Source: Leucogyrophana mollusca
Lineage: Eukaryota; Basidiomycota; Agaricomycetes; Boletales
Assembly (NCBI GenBank): GCA_021014945.1
Contig: MU266364.1
Coordinates: 101,069 to 165,068 of the forward strand
DNA: 64,000 nucleotides
Reading direction: 5' to 3'
Part shown: positions 46,541 through 58,134 of the stretch, in pieces
Layout: the number at the start of each line of letters is the position of its first letter
Numbering within the stretch: the stretch's first letter is position 1
Notes under the pieces: model-generated
Told to the model about the DNA's origin: nothing
What the model saw: the letters and a program-made list of their open reading frames with translations, nothing else
Databases searched by the model: none
Position numbers and translations under genes: made by a program

Positions 46541-48481
46541 TCGTTCAATAAGCGTTGTCAGGTGCAGGGCCAAAATCCAAGCCAAGGGGAAGAGCAAGAT
46601 AGTCTAAAAATGAGACATTTCACAAGCGTTGGGGGAAGGTTGGCTAACAGGTACTTGAACGTCGGGATGGTGTCTGCCCAAGGTGTGATGCTATCTCGGA
46701 GACACATGGGGGTAAGGGGAGCTCCGGCAGAGTGACAATCATTGGATTCCTTTGTGAAGTGCGAGAGTGGCAAAACCAAATTGAAGAATGGTAATGGGTG
46801 GCGGGTGAGCTCGGGTGAGACATGGTTCGGTAGAAAAAACGTGAGATGGGGCTCGCTCTGCAGCAGAGATACTGGGGAATAAAATACCGGGGCGAGTTCA
46901 CGGACAAGAGTATTTCACGAAGACCACCGATAATTTTGCGAGGATGGCTTTGGTTGGAGGGGAGGACAGCTGGCGAAGACCTGTGGCTGGAGGTTTATTA
47001 AGCGGAGTTGGTGGCCAGTAAATTGGTCCCTCCAGGGAAGACCACGAGCGCCGTCACAAACAAAGAAAGAGTTACAACTATTCGCCTTTCATTCCCTTGA
47101 TCTTGCTGCTGGAATTGTCTGCCACTTACCTGAATATGGTGCCCTGGACGAGCACATAGAGCACCCAGTCGGTCCGCGAAGGAGTCCTCACTCACTGAAG
47201 GTCGCTGGCACTTTGGACGACGTTGACGGGTTGTACTATTTGCTCTGGCATTCGTTCACAATCGGTTTACCTCGCACTTGGCTGGCTATTTCTTGAAGAA
47301 ATGTCCCCCATTATTGGGCTCGGAGACACTTTACAATCCAGCTGATCGGCTGGAGCATTCAGGCAACGGCGAAAAATCACAGTGCTTCGTCAACAACTGG
47401 GCTTGGGGTCGTCTTGATTTTTGCCATTCCGTGGTCACTGTAATCACGCATTGTTTTTTTTTTGCGAGTGATCCGATTTGCCTCGCTGGTCGATACGCAG
47501 GCCCACCGGGTTGAAGGGGGGAGGGGGAACTCACGTAGATTGAGAGGCGGCTTGTCACTTTCAAGGTGAGTGCATCGAAACACCTCAATATATTGTCTGC
47601 CATGCAGTCGGATGGCATATTGTTGGCCATCGTGCCTATTTTCTTTTTGGCGGGCTGTTCCCTCGTTGCCATTGAAGGGAGGTGCGGTCTTGAGGCAGCT
47701 ACTGTGATGATCTTGACTCACACAAATGCTGTCCTTGGATGGCTTGATAGGCTTGTACGACACACTGAGCTGCACTCATGGATTCACAACGTGGTTGGGA
47801 ACTTGCCTGGCGTGTGCGCCTGATGGCGGCTTCAGCGTGACGTGACCCGCCTTTCTCCGTCACAGTCACAGTCACGCTGGTCGGCAGCACACTCCGTGCT
47901 GGAGTTTGGCTGAATGAATCGGATATCCGTAAGGGCTACGGTGGATAGGTGCCCTAGGTCAAGTGCCGGTTGTTAGGTGAATTTGTGGCGGGGCGGAAGT
48001 GCTCTGAAGCTCGAGCGTTTTGGGCGGCGTGGCCAATGAGATCCTAGTACAGAACATGCACTGACGCAGCTCGTTTTGTAGGGTGATCTCAAGGTCGCGC
48101 TCGCTGTGCTGTATATCCGTTATTGAAGCATCCCGGGTGCAAGGATCGCGGACGTAGAGATCATGACCCTAGGTTGTATATTTGGCCCTTTGGCTGGAAC
48201 GACCAGACTTACAGCTCCGTACTGGCCTATCGAATAATACGGCTGCCTGCAGGATGGACTGAAACATCTCCTGGTTGCTCTGACGCGCCGAGTCGATGGA
48301 GATGTATTTGAGCCTTGACAAGACAGACAGGGAGGACGGCGACCTTGCGCCTGGACATTTGGTTTCGATCGAAAACGGAAGCAAAATTTACATGTTTGGC
48401 TGCCAAATCCAGGGATGCTTCGCTCTCAGCCGCCCAGCTGGAAGAAACCCGCTCAGATGCCTCATTCGTTTCCCGGAATCC
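46541..48481. other. About 2 kb without a supported gene
   Basis: Minus-strand bases 47000-47170 encode hydrophobic runs (TDWVLYVLVQGTIF, then VTLSLFVTALVVF after a plausible intron) that could be a remnant of a DUF6533-type membrane protein, but I could not extend it. A short inverted repeat CAGCGTGAC...GTCACGCTG lies at 47832-47880. An 11-T run lies at 47453-47463. Confidence 0.3.
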
Positions 48482-48617
48482 TGGGTTCTAGTGCACTTTT
48501 TTTCTGGGCTCTGCCATAACGCTTTTGTGGTATTTATCACTCATGTGTCGACTCCGTGCCCCATACGCTCTCTTTCCCTCTTTCTCGTTCGTACTTTGCT
48601 CTCACTTCAACCAGAAA
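48482..48617 (+). promoter_or_regulatory. Pyrimidine-rich promoter region
   Basis: A long CT-rich run (CTCTCTTTCCCTCTTTCTCG near 48570) leads into CAACCAGAAA and the ATG of the small gene. This is typical of fungal transcription start regions. Confidence 0.4.
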
Positions 48618-49138
48618 ATGCGCCTCCCAAGCTATCGTTCTTCATACCTGTTGAGGTACCACCCTTACCCTCGCTACGCGCCCAGCCAGCGTGAACAGCT
48701 AATGGTAAGAGTTGGAGCGCATGGTGCTGTTCTTTCAGAAGCTCACCTACTTTAAAATAGCAAACAATCGACGAACGGTATGATACCGACCAGGAGAACA
48801 CGGCGCATGAGTCAAACGTTACTGGAATTCTCTGGGTGTGCTTTTTGGAATGCTTGTTTTCACCGACATTGTTAACAGATACTCCAGCCTGCTATCCAAG
48901 AACGCGACGAGGAGACGGCCAATCTGGAGGCGGCGCTTCGTGCGGTCGAGAGCACTGAGGGCGAGCACCTACCATTGAGGCGTCGCAGCATCTCATCCCT
49001 CATCATCGTATGTCCTCATTCACCGTCCCCCTCACCCTGCTGCCATTCTTGTGTTGACCACGCACCTCTAACTGATCGGTACTCTCCAGGACCTGGCCTT
49101 GTTACTGGTGCAGAAGCTACTGCCTAAACGCCCGTGAT
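48618..49138 (+). CDS. Small protein of unknown function, four exons
   Basis: ATG at 48618 (MRLPSYRSSYLLRYHPYPRY). Three GT-AG introns give a continuous reading: AEQ-type joint QREQLM to QTIDERYDTDQENTAHES, then VTGILW to ILQPAIQERDEETANLEAAL, then SISSLII to DLALLLVQKLLPKRP, TGA at 49136-49138. About 110 residues: basic Tyr/Arg-rich N-terminus, acidic helical middle, short hydrophobic C-terminal helix. I recognise no domain. The clean splice signals (GTAAGA, GTATGT, CTCCAG), the promoter-like CT tract and the lack of stops across four exons support a real gene. The short C-terminal helix might be a weak membrane anchor. Confidence 0.55.
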
Positions 49139-49598
49139 CCAGCTTTTGTGAGTGGGAAACTTCGCCGGCAATAGCGATTACTGGGCGGCGTCGTCTAATC
49201 TATTGATCGTCGTAGCCGTTCGTACGCCCGGTCGACTTGCGCGCGTAAGAAAGGAAATAGTAACATCGTAGCACAACATAGCGACCTCCCTCAACAAAAA
49301 ACCGCTTATACCCCTCTTCAACCTGTATATCACTATATCACGGGTTATCTTGGCTATGTTACATACGCATATAATATCACCTTTACCTGTGATGGCCCCA
49401 CTTCCGACCTCTCGTTGTTGAGTGCTCTCGGTCCGCAATTATGAGTGACTAGTGAAGTCTTCCGTCGTTCTTTGCTCCTGTGCCTCGAGCGAGTGGAGAT
49501 GCGAGGAAGAGTAATACATATCATGTAGAGGCAGTTGATGTCAGTATTTTCAGCTTGTGAAGCCTGAGAAACCTCGGGAGGATATGAGAGCACGAGAC
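49139..49598. other. No gene seen
   Basis: An AT-richer stretch between the small gene and the start of duplicated block B. Nothing is recognised. Confidence 0.4.
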
Positions 49599-52592
49599 TG
49601 CTGAAGGATATACCTTTGCCATGAACCCGCGTCCTGTAACTGTGTATCTCTGGCTGCATATATTTCGGAATAATGCTTATTAACTGCCAAGATCGTCGTT
49701 CTTCTCGTCCTGGTGTTGCCTCCTTTGTACACGAGGAATATTTCCACAAGCTGAAATGCACATTTCCTCCTTTCAAGTACGCTATGTAAGGGTTTTCGAA
49801 CAGGGATCATTAGGTTAAAGTAGTAGCATCTGCACTCGTCAGGGATTTAGGAAGTAAAGACCGTACTAGCAAAGATTAAAGAGTGACTGAGGTTGAATAT
49901 GACTGGAAAAGCACCAGGCTACAGGGGGACAAGATGGAAGTAAATGACCGTAGATGAAGGTCTCGTGCATACCGAGTATGATCACTGGCAGGTCACTGCA
50001 CCGTGAAGCACAACCGACGGCTGTGTTCTCAGATGTCAGACAGCCAAGTCAGTGCCCTCTTTTCCGGCACTCCGCTCTGTGTCATGATCGTCCTGTGTTT
50101 CAAGAAGTTGGTGTCACCGATTTGGTTAGTGGTATTGAAAACCCACCTGGAAGTGGTCAAGTTCCACTGTTTTTCGCACAACGATCCTTTGGTCCCCCCG
50201 GACAGAGTTCGCGAGGAGGGAGGACGCCGAGACAACGTGAACGTCACCCCCCAGCTCCCGGAGGAAACGCCGTCCATTGAGCCTGCACAGTAAACAGTCG
50301 TGGAAATCAGCAGCCACACGAGCAGGTGTTAGTATTGTTTATCCGTACATGGCCACTGTATGGATTACATCAGCTCTATCCAGGGCGATGATAGTAAGGA
50401 GGTCCCGTACCCATCGTAATCACGTAGAGCTTGCTTGCCATGAAGTGTAAAGGCACCCTGCGCACCGACACCGATGAACACCACGTCGCGGAACGGGACC
50501 TTTGAGCACGAGACGCACCAGTACAATTGCTCCGGCCACGCTAAATATATGACCAAGAATAATACTTGCGTAACGGTGACCAGGAGGCCGCGGCTGACGA
50601 TGTACACAAGGAGCTTTTGAAGTATCGTGTTGGTACTGTGGACGTCTGGATATCAGTGATAGGAAGAGAGACAGGTAGAGTCACGGACCGTTTGAACCCC
50701 CTCTTCGCACTCGCCAGGGTCCAGGTCAAGAAGATGGTCGTGGCGATGTCTGCGACTGCCGCACAGCTTCCGTTGATGATGAACAGAATCTGGACTCGGG
50801 TACATTCATCAATCCATACGAGAAAGTCCACGATGATGAGCGTCTCGCTCGCACCTTGTTCTTTTTAGTCGCAAGGTATGGAACGCTGTTATGACTGAAA
50901 AAAAAACCCGCGCCCACTACTCTCCTATTAGTTTAACCGCTGGAGGGAGGTGAAACGATGCTACTTACATACTCCAGAAACTATCCAGTCACACCCAGGC
51001 TCAGGCATCAGTAAAGGGAGGCAAGGTAAACGTTCGTAGAACGTACCGAGTGCTCCTGCGCCAAAGAATATAATGGCCACAGGCAGCCAGACACTCTGCT
51101 TGTAGACTACGGAGGCGTTGAGTGTTAGACATGATACATATCGACAAGAAGCAGCACACATACACAAGTAGATACGGCTTGCGAAGAAAACTTGAACGCT
51201 GCGGCGCAATCAGACTCATAAGATGGATAAATAGGTCCGGGGATAACAAACCAGAACACCGTGGCAACGGTCAGTATAAATTCCCAAGTAACCGGGCTGG
51301 TAGAAAAGAGGTAAGCGCACGCACTTGTTATACTCTACTAGTGTATGCAACGGCACACTGTTTACCTTGTAATCACGATCAGCGAGGCCAGATCCCCAAA
51401 GTTCTCGATCTATTAGATTGATTCAGTAAGGAGATCCACAACACACGTCGATTAAAATTGCGCACCAGACAAAAGTGCAAGACTTTCAAGTCGAGACCTG
51501 TAGTTGTGAGATCAGCCATTCTATTACTAGTGGTCAGTCATGATCGTGGTGACAAGATTTACACCGAAACGCACATTAGGATCGCTACCTACCCAGGCGA
51601 ATGTTGAGCGAATGGATTAGACACGGTTGCTGTGAATACCACACTTACGAATACGCGGAAGAGCCAGTGGTCTTTATCGTAGTTGTTGAAGTAGATCCAA
51701 CCTTGCACGATTGAGATCCCCGATAGCCTTGTCACAAGGTCTATGAGCGAGGGTTACTTGTGGATAGAGCTGGAAACGCATACACTGTGGCCAACATGAA
51801 GGCTGCGATTCCGAAGGAGTTAGCGAGAGAAAAAATAACACGAGGGTTAGAATACTGACCCCAGTACAATCCGTCGAATGCGGCTGAAATGTCGATGCTG
51901 ACTGTGCCTACAGGAGCTTCCATTGCGGATGTCGGTCGATCTGAATCGTTGGCGGGATAAAACGAGTGTAGGAGTCCCTTGGGACGGAGGTACGAGTGAT
52001 ATATATCAGCCTCAGAAACGATGCGAGCAGCTTGGTTGTTTTGAAATACATCCCGCCCCCATATCAACACACGCCAAAATTAAGGGTGAGGAGTATGTAG
52101 CTCGAGTCTTGTGCAGTTGTGGTCAAGCTAACCCGGTATTTCCAATAAGAACGCAACGACGTCATGTGATGAATTGATGAAGTCGGTCAGAAGTGGGTCA
52201 CCCCGTTCCTCAACTTTACAACAGCAATGGGCAGAGACGTTTGGGTATGATACGCCTTGTATCCTTGGGCCAAAGTAGGTATCAGCGCAGAGCATGACGC
52301 ACAAAAAGTTCGAGGCTCGAGATTCAGAAAGACTTGTCGGGCGAAAGGTGTGCGCGAGCTTGAAGGTTACCGGTAAGGGCTGTCTGGGCGGTTCACAATT
52401 ATGTAACAGTTGTGATGTGGAGCACCCCAGTCGCTCTTCAGAGCTGACCAAAGCGCGGAGGCCGACCCAAGACAGCGTATCCAAGCGGCACGGGAAGGCG
52501 GACGGAAGTGACGGAACACCGACGGATCATGAACCAAGGATGATCGATGAACTGTCAATGTTAGGCCACATAGACACGCCGCTATAGTTAGA
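49599..52592. repeat. Segmental duplication, block B
   Basis: Second copy of 39991-43018 in the same orientation. The left edge carries the last 27 bases of the right dynamin-like gene including its stop (CTGCTGAAGGATATACCTTT) without the rest of that gene. The duplicate was therefore derived from block A or from a common ancestor of that junction. Confidence 0.85.
50126..51923 (-). CDS. DUF6534 membrane protein (copy 3)
   Basis: Paralogue of copy 2 within duplicated block B. ATG at 51923 (MEAPVGTVSIDISAAFDGLY). The same exons are present: GISIVQGWIYFNNYDKDHW, IENFGDLASLIVIT joined to PVTWEFILTVATVFC, VQVFFASRIYL, SVWLPVAIIFFGAGALG, TRVQILFIINGSCAAVADIA and LTWTLASAKRGFKR. A GTCCGT...CCACAG intron then leads to TNTILQKLLVYIVSRG, and YLAWPEQLYW is spliced to VPLHFMASKLYVITM, tail LNGRRFLREL to 50126. 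Both copies keep their frames despite many silent-looking changes, which argues that both were under selection after duplication. The same two unresolved junctions as in copy 2 remain. Confidence 0.66.
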
Positions 52593-52719
52593 GTTTCAAA
52601 CGACTTGGTTTGGGGTTGGTGTCACCCGATGTCAACCCGTGTCAACTTCAAGTTAACTTACTCCAAGTGTTTGTTGTCCAAATCGAACACCGAAAAATCC
52701 CGAACCAAACAAGTTGTGT
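51924..52719. other. Upstream flank of DUF6534 copy 3
   Basis: The left part is duplicated block B and should hold the promoter. The remainder up to 52719 shows no gene. Confidence 0.4.
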
Positions 52720-53815
52720 GTGGAGGCGGCAGGCTTTTGGTTGAAGATGGAAGATTGATAGGGACGCGCCGGAATCGGAGTCGTGTATGGTTGCAGGGAT
52801 TGGGAGAAGGTGTATGATTTTGTGAGGACGAACCATATGGGTAGCGTGAGCGTGTGGAACAACACCCGTGTACAATCGTCACTATGAGTTACGGCAAGCT
52901 ATGGTGCGGTTCACTTAGACACCGCTACTTTTGTCCAGACGCCAATTTGGGGTCGGAAATTTTTTGAAGTTTGGGTGGTCGATATATTCGGTTTGGGGGC
53001 TTAAGTAGCCCCCATATTTCGTTAAACAAAACCGGAAAAGCCATTATACAGCCATTTGTAGATTAAAATGGCGGGCATTTCTTCTCTCGGGTTCTCGGCA
53101 TCTGCGAGATACTGTCGGCGCCACAGCGGAGTAAGTCAAAATTTGCCACAATCTATCGATTACATCAAATTAATGTAATTTTGCGATATTTGGGGAGGCG
53201 GTCCCCCAAAACGGACACCCCCTCAAAAGTTGGCTTTCGCAATTTTGCTCCTCCTAGGCGTACTTGGATTACAAAAAGAAGCACTTTGCAGTAAAAAACC
53301 TTGTTTTGCCGCACGCCAAATTGGGGTCACTTGCGACAAAAAAAGTCTCTCAATTTTGACTTAATTAAAAATCCCTCTTGGGGTTTTGTTCCTACAGCGA
53401 AAAGGAGCATTTCTGCAAGAGGGATAAGAAATCGGACAAAATTTGGAGGTGGTAAATTGTTTGGACAAAAGTAGCGGTGTCTAAGTGAACCGCACCATAG
53501 TGCATGCAACAGCCTTGGCCTTGGTATGCTTGGAATTAAAGAAACCGCTGTCTTCCTTCGAATCTTCGGTCTGTCTGCGGGATACTAGCTTGGAAGAAGT
53601 CCAGCCGAAAACGAGATGAGCGATTTGGAACGTTGACGACGCACCACTCTGAGACGAGGAGAGAATCCCAAATTTCAAACTCAGGGGTGTATTGCTTCAC
53701 CCGCAACTGGCTCTTTGACGGGGCTAGTAGCACATTGCTACTAACGTCGCCAGGATTTTCGAGGATGCAGGATCGAAGACAAAAGATGGTCGATCGTCGT
53801 TATCGAGAGCCTTAA
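52720..53815. repeat. Duplicated block C, copy 1 (split by a MITE)
   Basis: 52720-52900 and 53500-53815 together match 58135-58735 (for example GTATGATTTTGTGAGGACGA and CCAGCCGAAAACGAGATGA in both). Copy 1 carries the MITE at 52902-53497 and lacks about 125 bases present in copy 2 (58456-58582). A minus-strand reading NVPNRSSRFRLDF is shared but not assignable. Confidence 0.75.
52902..53497. mobile_element. 596-bp mariner-type MITE with TA duplication
   Basis: Perfect 36-base terminal inverted repeats (TGGTGCGGTTCACTTAGACA... at 52902-52937, mirrored at 53462-53497) are flanked by TA at 52900-52901 and 53498-53499. The duplicated block at 58.1 kb has the matching site without the insertion: GCAAGC-TG-GTGCATGC at about 58285-58302, against GCAAGC-TA-[element]-TA-GTGCATGC here. 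No transposase is encoded. TA duplications with TIRs fit the Tc1/mariner superfamily. Confidence 0.92.
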
Positions 53816-54589
53816 AAACAGAGTCATCGAGCTTGAGAAATTGGGGATCGACCGCGGCCTGCTTGCTTCGCACATGTTCAGGCGTCGCTCCCGAGTCCCA
53901 TGCACGCGGAATTAAGCGGCTGAAAGAATAAAAGAATTGGCTGATTCCAGTTTATCGCATTCTCCACGAACTTCTTCTTACCTGCGTGGAGGAAGGTTAC
54001 CCAGCTCTCGAACGACGGCGGCTACAAAATGCATATACTAACGGAGGCCCCGCATCACGATGCAGACCGTGATACCATGGTCGTCATTTCGCACGTATGA
54101 CGCCGTTGGCGACAGCCCCCGCTCGATGCACCCTCTCTCCGAAATCCGGGTTGGCGCGGGGTTGGTTTACCATGTGTGATGCCTCTTTCGGGCGTTGGTG
54201 AGCGCTGAGCGCTTCGAGGGTGATCCTGTCGTCAACGCTGTCCTTACCACTTGCTGGTGATGCAACACCATCGCCAGACTACCGCGCCTGTAGACATGGT
54301 ATGGCCCTGGTTGCCTACTCCAGATTCACTAGCTTTTAGTATGTGAATGAACTTCCGCGACGGTGATACACCTGGTACGAGGCCACGCGTCCTTGGTCTC
54401 AGATATGTATGCCTGCTTCCATGTTCTTGCACGTCACTGATCGAGTTCCCCGACCCGAATAGGTGGTCACTCCCACGGCGTTTTATGGGTGCGTCTGCGT
54501 CTTACGAACTGTAGTTGCTGGCTCCCGGATTCGGTATTACCTGCTTTCCACGCATTTAATCAGTATACTACGCGGTGCGTGATCGACCA
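53816..54589. other. No gene seen
   Basis: This lies between duplicated blocks C and D. Short frames only, with no family motif. Confidence 0.35.
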
Positions 54590-55570
54590 CCAGCTCTCAC
54601 CCTGCCCGCAGCGTCCAGGTCGTAGCAGCCGATTCTGTTCTCCTTGCGACTACCTACCAGCACGAGCTACCGGCCCAGAAGGGGAATGAGGCGCGGGGTC
54701 GTGGTTCTGCGTACGCCCGACTGACGCTCAGACGGTTTGGGATCCTGAGCGAGCGTACGGACGGTGGGAGGCCTGCCTTTGCGCTCGTGATCAGCGTGGT
54801 CCTGAGGTACGTGGTGGACTACTAGCTGTATGGGCTTGGAGGACGCGGCAGCGACGAGAAGCGGTATATGTTGGCCCAGACGGTGCGAGTCTGTATGGTG
54901 TGTAGTATCAGGCTGCAGGGATGTACGTGTTTAGATACTTGTTAGCCACCTGTAGCCACGGAGGACGACCGTAACTGCTGAAGATGAACAAGATCGAAAA
55001 TCTTGAGGTGCGGAAGGATGTCGTGCAGAACGTCGATGGGATTTGGCCCAGTGTGATCATTGATGCAGAATGAGTGACACGAATGTTGTGACTCTCGGAG
55101 GGCACCGATTCGACAGTCCCGTGTATCCGGCGCCACCCACCGCTGTAAACAGAACCAAATAGAGGCGCGCCGCCGTTTGGACGGCTGCACAAGCTCTCCG
55201 AGTTACCACTACTCAGTAGTCGAAGCAATCTATATTCTAGCAAGATAAAGCATGAGCAATTCCCGATAGCGAGTATATGGTATGTTTAGTTTGTGTATAG
55301 CTGGTAACCCCGTCAACAAGTCCGAATCGTCCAATAAGACACAGCGAAAAAGCACGAAAGCCCAAAGATCCAGTGGCAAACAAGTAGGCCCCACCCTCAC
55401 CAAAGCGTCACCGCTGCATACACCAGTATCGCGCCCAGCACGCCACCCGCCTTCCCCTCCCACCCCAGCCCCACGCACGCACGCCATTCACTTCCAGCCC
55501 ATCTGTGCGAACCCAACGAGCGGATTCGGTGCACCCGAGACCGTCACCGTCGGGGCAGCCGAGTCAGGCC
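54590..55570. repeat. Duplicated block D, copy 1
   Basis: Matches 59035-60025. It includes repeats R1 and R3 and, at its right end, the 3' part of the KRE9-like gene with its downstream flank (TAGCTGGTAACCCCGTCAAC in both). Indels separate the two. Confidence 0.75.
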
Positions 55571-55572
55571 TC
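55340..55572 (-). pseudogene. Truncated 3' copy of the KRE9-like GPI protein
   Basis: The minus strand reads PDSAAPTVTVSGAPNPLVGF, as in the intact gene at 59834, then goes out of register (AQMGWK and a stop) in place of the GPI-signal region. Nothing of the signal peptide or Ig-like domain lies upstream. It is a broken copy carried by duplicated block D. Confidence 0.8.
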
Positions 55573-56645
55573 TGACATCTGCCAGCCTTCATATGCAACC
55601 CAGGACATAGTCATAGACAGGCATCCGGAGGGTAATGAAGCGGGGCAGGTGGCCCCGGTGAGCTGCATTGACCTAGCGAATAGCACAGCAGACAGGCAGG
55701 CGTTGGCAGCTCACATTACGCAGCATTCAGCCCTTCCCAGCCGTTTCTTCATCTCGGGCATCCGCATTCCCTGTTTTGAGCCTGGGCTCTGGTGTATTAG
55801 GCCAAATGCCAGCCGCTAAGATTCCTCACTTGCCTCGTAAAGCACTGGCACCCCTCTTTCTTCATCCTCTCCAACTAAAGCCGCCCAGTCTGCTCACTCC
55901 ACCCGAAATTACACAGCCGAGCTCTCTCGCCCCTTCTGACCGGGCGTCAAGTCGAAAACCGTCTGTCAAAGGAAGGTCAGTTCTAAATCATGGCCAGATG
56001 ACACACACAATCTTTCTCTTTCGTCGCTCATACCCTCAGTCTTGGAGCCCCGGGCCCTTGAACGACACCCATGCTAACTTCTACATGTCTTTCTGTGCTT
56101 CACAGTGATCGACCTTGAATGACTCTAGCGTTCACCTTCCGCGCCTATCAAGTGGCTGTTTACTTATGTAATGTATTTCAATAATCTGTCTTATCAATTG
56201 ATATCCAGGCCGCAGTGGTAGGCCTTGTGATTCCAATACTCATGGATGGCCACATCCTGGGACAGTAGCTCACCCTCACTCGCTGTCCATCATCCCTTTC
56301 GAACGCCTGACAACTTGGCTCCGAGAACTCAGAACCCAGAAGGTCTCATCGATCTCATTCCTTTAGAAAATCAGCACACATTTCAGTCACACTATCTATC
56401 CAGCTCCCCTATTGGCTTCAGATTTCTAGGCTAGCCTCGATCCCCCTACAACCCACACCTATGCTGCTACAAGCCAATTGGTAAAGCGTAAGCCCAAAAT
56501 AAAACAGAGTCCACTCCAGAACGACTAACATGAACTACTGAATCACCTCGCAGCCCACAATTATCAGTGTATACTGAAGATCAACAATGCTGAATTCACA
56601 CTACTCATCCGAGAAATCTGCGGATCCAAGGTAGACATCCACGGG
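55573..56645. other. No supported gene; degenerate third peptide cassette
   Basis: 55573-56500 shows only short plus-strand frames. About 56500-56645 is a decayed third unit of the tandem cassette described for the secreted-peptide gene: ATCCGAGAAATCTGCGGA aligns with ATCTGCGAAACCG in the next unit, and the donor is degenerated to GTGTGA. Confidence 0.4.
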
Positions 56646-57022
56646 CTATCGCCGCGAGTCAACGTAAGCCCCACGGGAGAGAAAATGCTCGATACTGACA
56701 TGAACGGCGCCTGAGGGCAGTGCGGTCATTAATACAGCACTCATTGGCAACGAACAAACAATCAAACTCACGCCTCTCGTCCGAGAGATCTGCGAAACCG
56801 TAAACTTCTCCGGAGGACTATTAGCACGGGTCAATGCGAGACCCATGGGTGAGCAAATACTCGGTACTGACATGAAGTGCACCTGAGGGCAGTGCGGTCA
56901 TTAGCACAGCGCTCATTGACGGTGAACAGGTGATCGAACTCACGCTTGGGCTGAGAAGGAAGCGCGTATCCCCCTGCGGTCAAGGCGGCGAGGAGGGTGA
57001 CAAAGGTAAGGGAGAGTTGCAT
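56646..57022 (-). CDS. Small secreted peptide precursor, duplicated 3' exons
   Basis: ATG at 57022. Exon 1 (57022-56944) encodes a strong signal peptide (MQLSLTFVTLLAALTAGGYA) followed by LPSQPK. A 61-nt intron with GTGAGT donor, TGCTAATGA branch site and CCCTCAG acceptor (56943-56883) joins an exon giving R-ALHVSTEYLLTHGSRIDPC and a stop at 56821: a 46-aa precursor. The splice itself completes the dibasic Lys-Arg, a Kex2-type cleavage site. The whole intron-exon unit is repeated 172 bp downstream: the alternative acceptor leads to 56710-56646, encoding R-AVHVSIEHFLSRGAYVDSRR and a stop. Without splicing, a 63-aa protein ending at 56831 would result. No known family is recognised; a peptide signal or small effector is possible. 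Expression is unproven. Confidence 0.5.
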
Positions 57023-58134
57023 CGCTGTAACGGAATTGAACGTGGATCTGAACGACCTGGAAGTCAAGGTCGGAGTTGGGCTCCCTTTATACATTCCGGT
57101 CGACCGCATCGCTGATGCTTTTAGATACAATTAGATACAATTTCGCTGTTCAACACGGCATGACGCATTGCATTGCCATACCTTCTTCCGGCCGTTCATT
57201 GTATCAAAAGACCATGCGCTAACTGAGGGGTGAACTCAACCGCCGACGATGGGATACATCATGATTGATCGTTTTCGGGCGGTCACGCAGAGAGAAGCCC
57301 AGGAGCCGCTGTATTTTTCCGGTTCGTCCTTGTTGAGGCACACCAAAGTGCCCCCTGATGACGAGCTAAATTCGCAAGGAGGGCGTCTTCGAGCTGTCAG
57401 TCAGATCAGTCGGCGACTTGAAAATGAAGTATCGGCAAATCATCAGATACCAACGTCGACATGGGTGAGAGTCCCAGGTCTCTGGCGAACAACATCGTGA
57501 TACAGTTGAACGCAGAGCAGAGGTTGTGTATTATGGCCGTCTATTGAGGAAGATTTCACCAGCTCTGATCAATTTTCAAATTGGTACGGGGACCCGGGGA
57601 TAACGGGAGCGTGGGCATCATCCCCGGACAACAAATAGAAGCCTAAAGTCGCAAGCGCTAAATGGAAGCATCGTGACGCTACCATTCATTTGCCCTCTCG
57701 GTTCCTGCATCTCGGCTGACGATACTCATAAATATCGGTCAGAATTCTGCCTAGGGCGGTCTGCCACTATCACACACCTTGGGAACGATCCAAAGCCGGT
57801 TAATATATCCGTGTTAGTCGGGATGCTGAGACAATTCCAAGTAGCCCGGGTCTACGTCTGCTTGTACGCAGCCAGTCGTAGACAATCGCCGCGCCTCCTA
57901 AGTGCAGGATTCACACCAGGCCACATTGCAAACGAGGGCGACAGCCAACGTCTTCGCCTTCCTTAGTAGACCCGTGATATACGTGAGGTGAGTAACACCA
58001 CAACAAAGGCGTGTGCCAGAGCACCGTGGCGGTCTCGCCGTGCCGTTAATCAGATTAGTCACCGACAAGTGAGGCATCAACAAGGCAGACCGCGCCGAAT
58101 AGTGCTCAACGGTACGGCATTCCAACCCGGAAGC
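57023..58134. other. Upstream flank of the peptide gene; no other gene
   Basis: The left part should be the promoter of the peptide gene; TATAAAGG-like sequence occurs on the minus strand near 57087. The rest to 58134 shows no gene. Confidence 0.35.

Noticed and set aside
46541..47900. A complete DUF6533/6534-type gene on the minus strand
   Set aside because: Only one or two hydrophobic segments can be read and no start, conserved motif series or continuous splicing could be established.
53327..53509. ORF inside the 596-bp MITE
   Set aside because: Too short and lacking any transposase motif; MITEs do not encode proteins.
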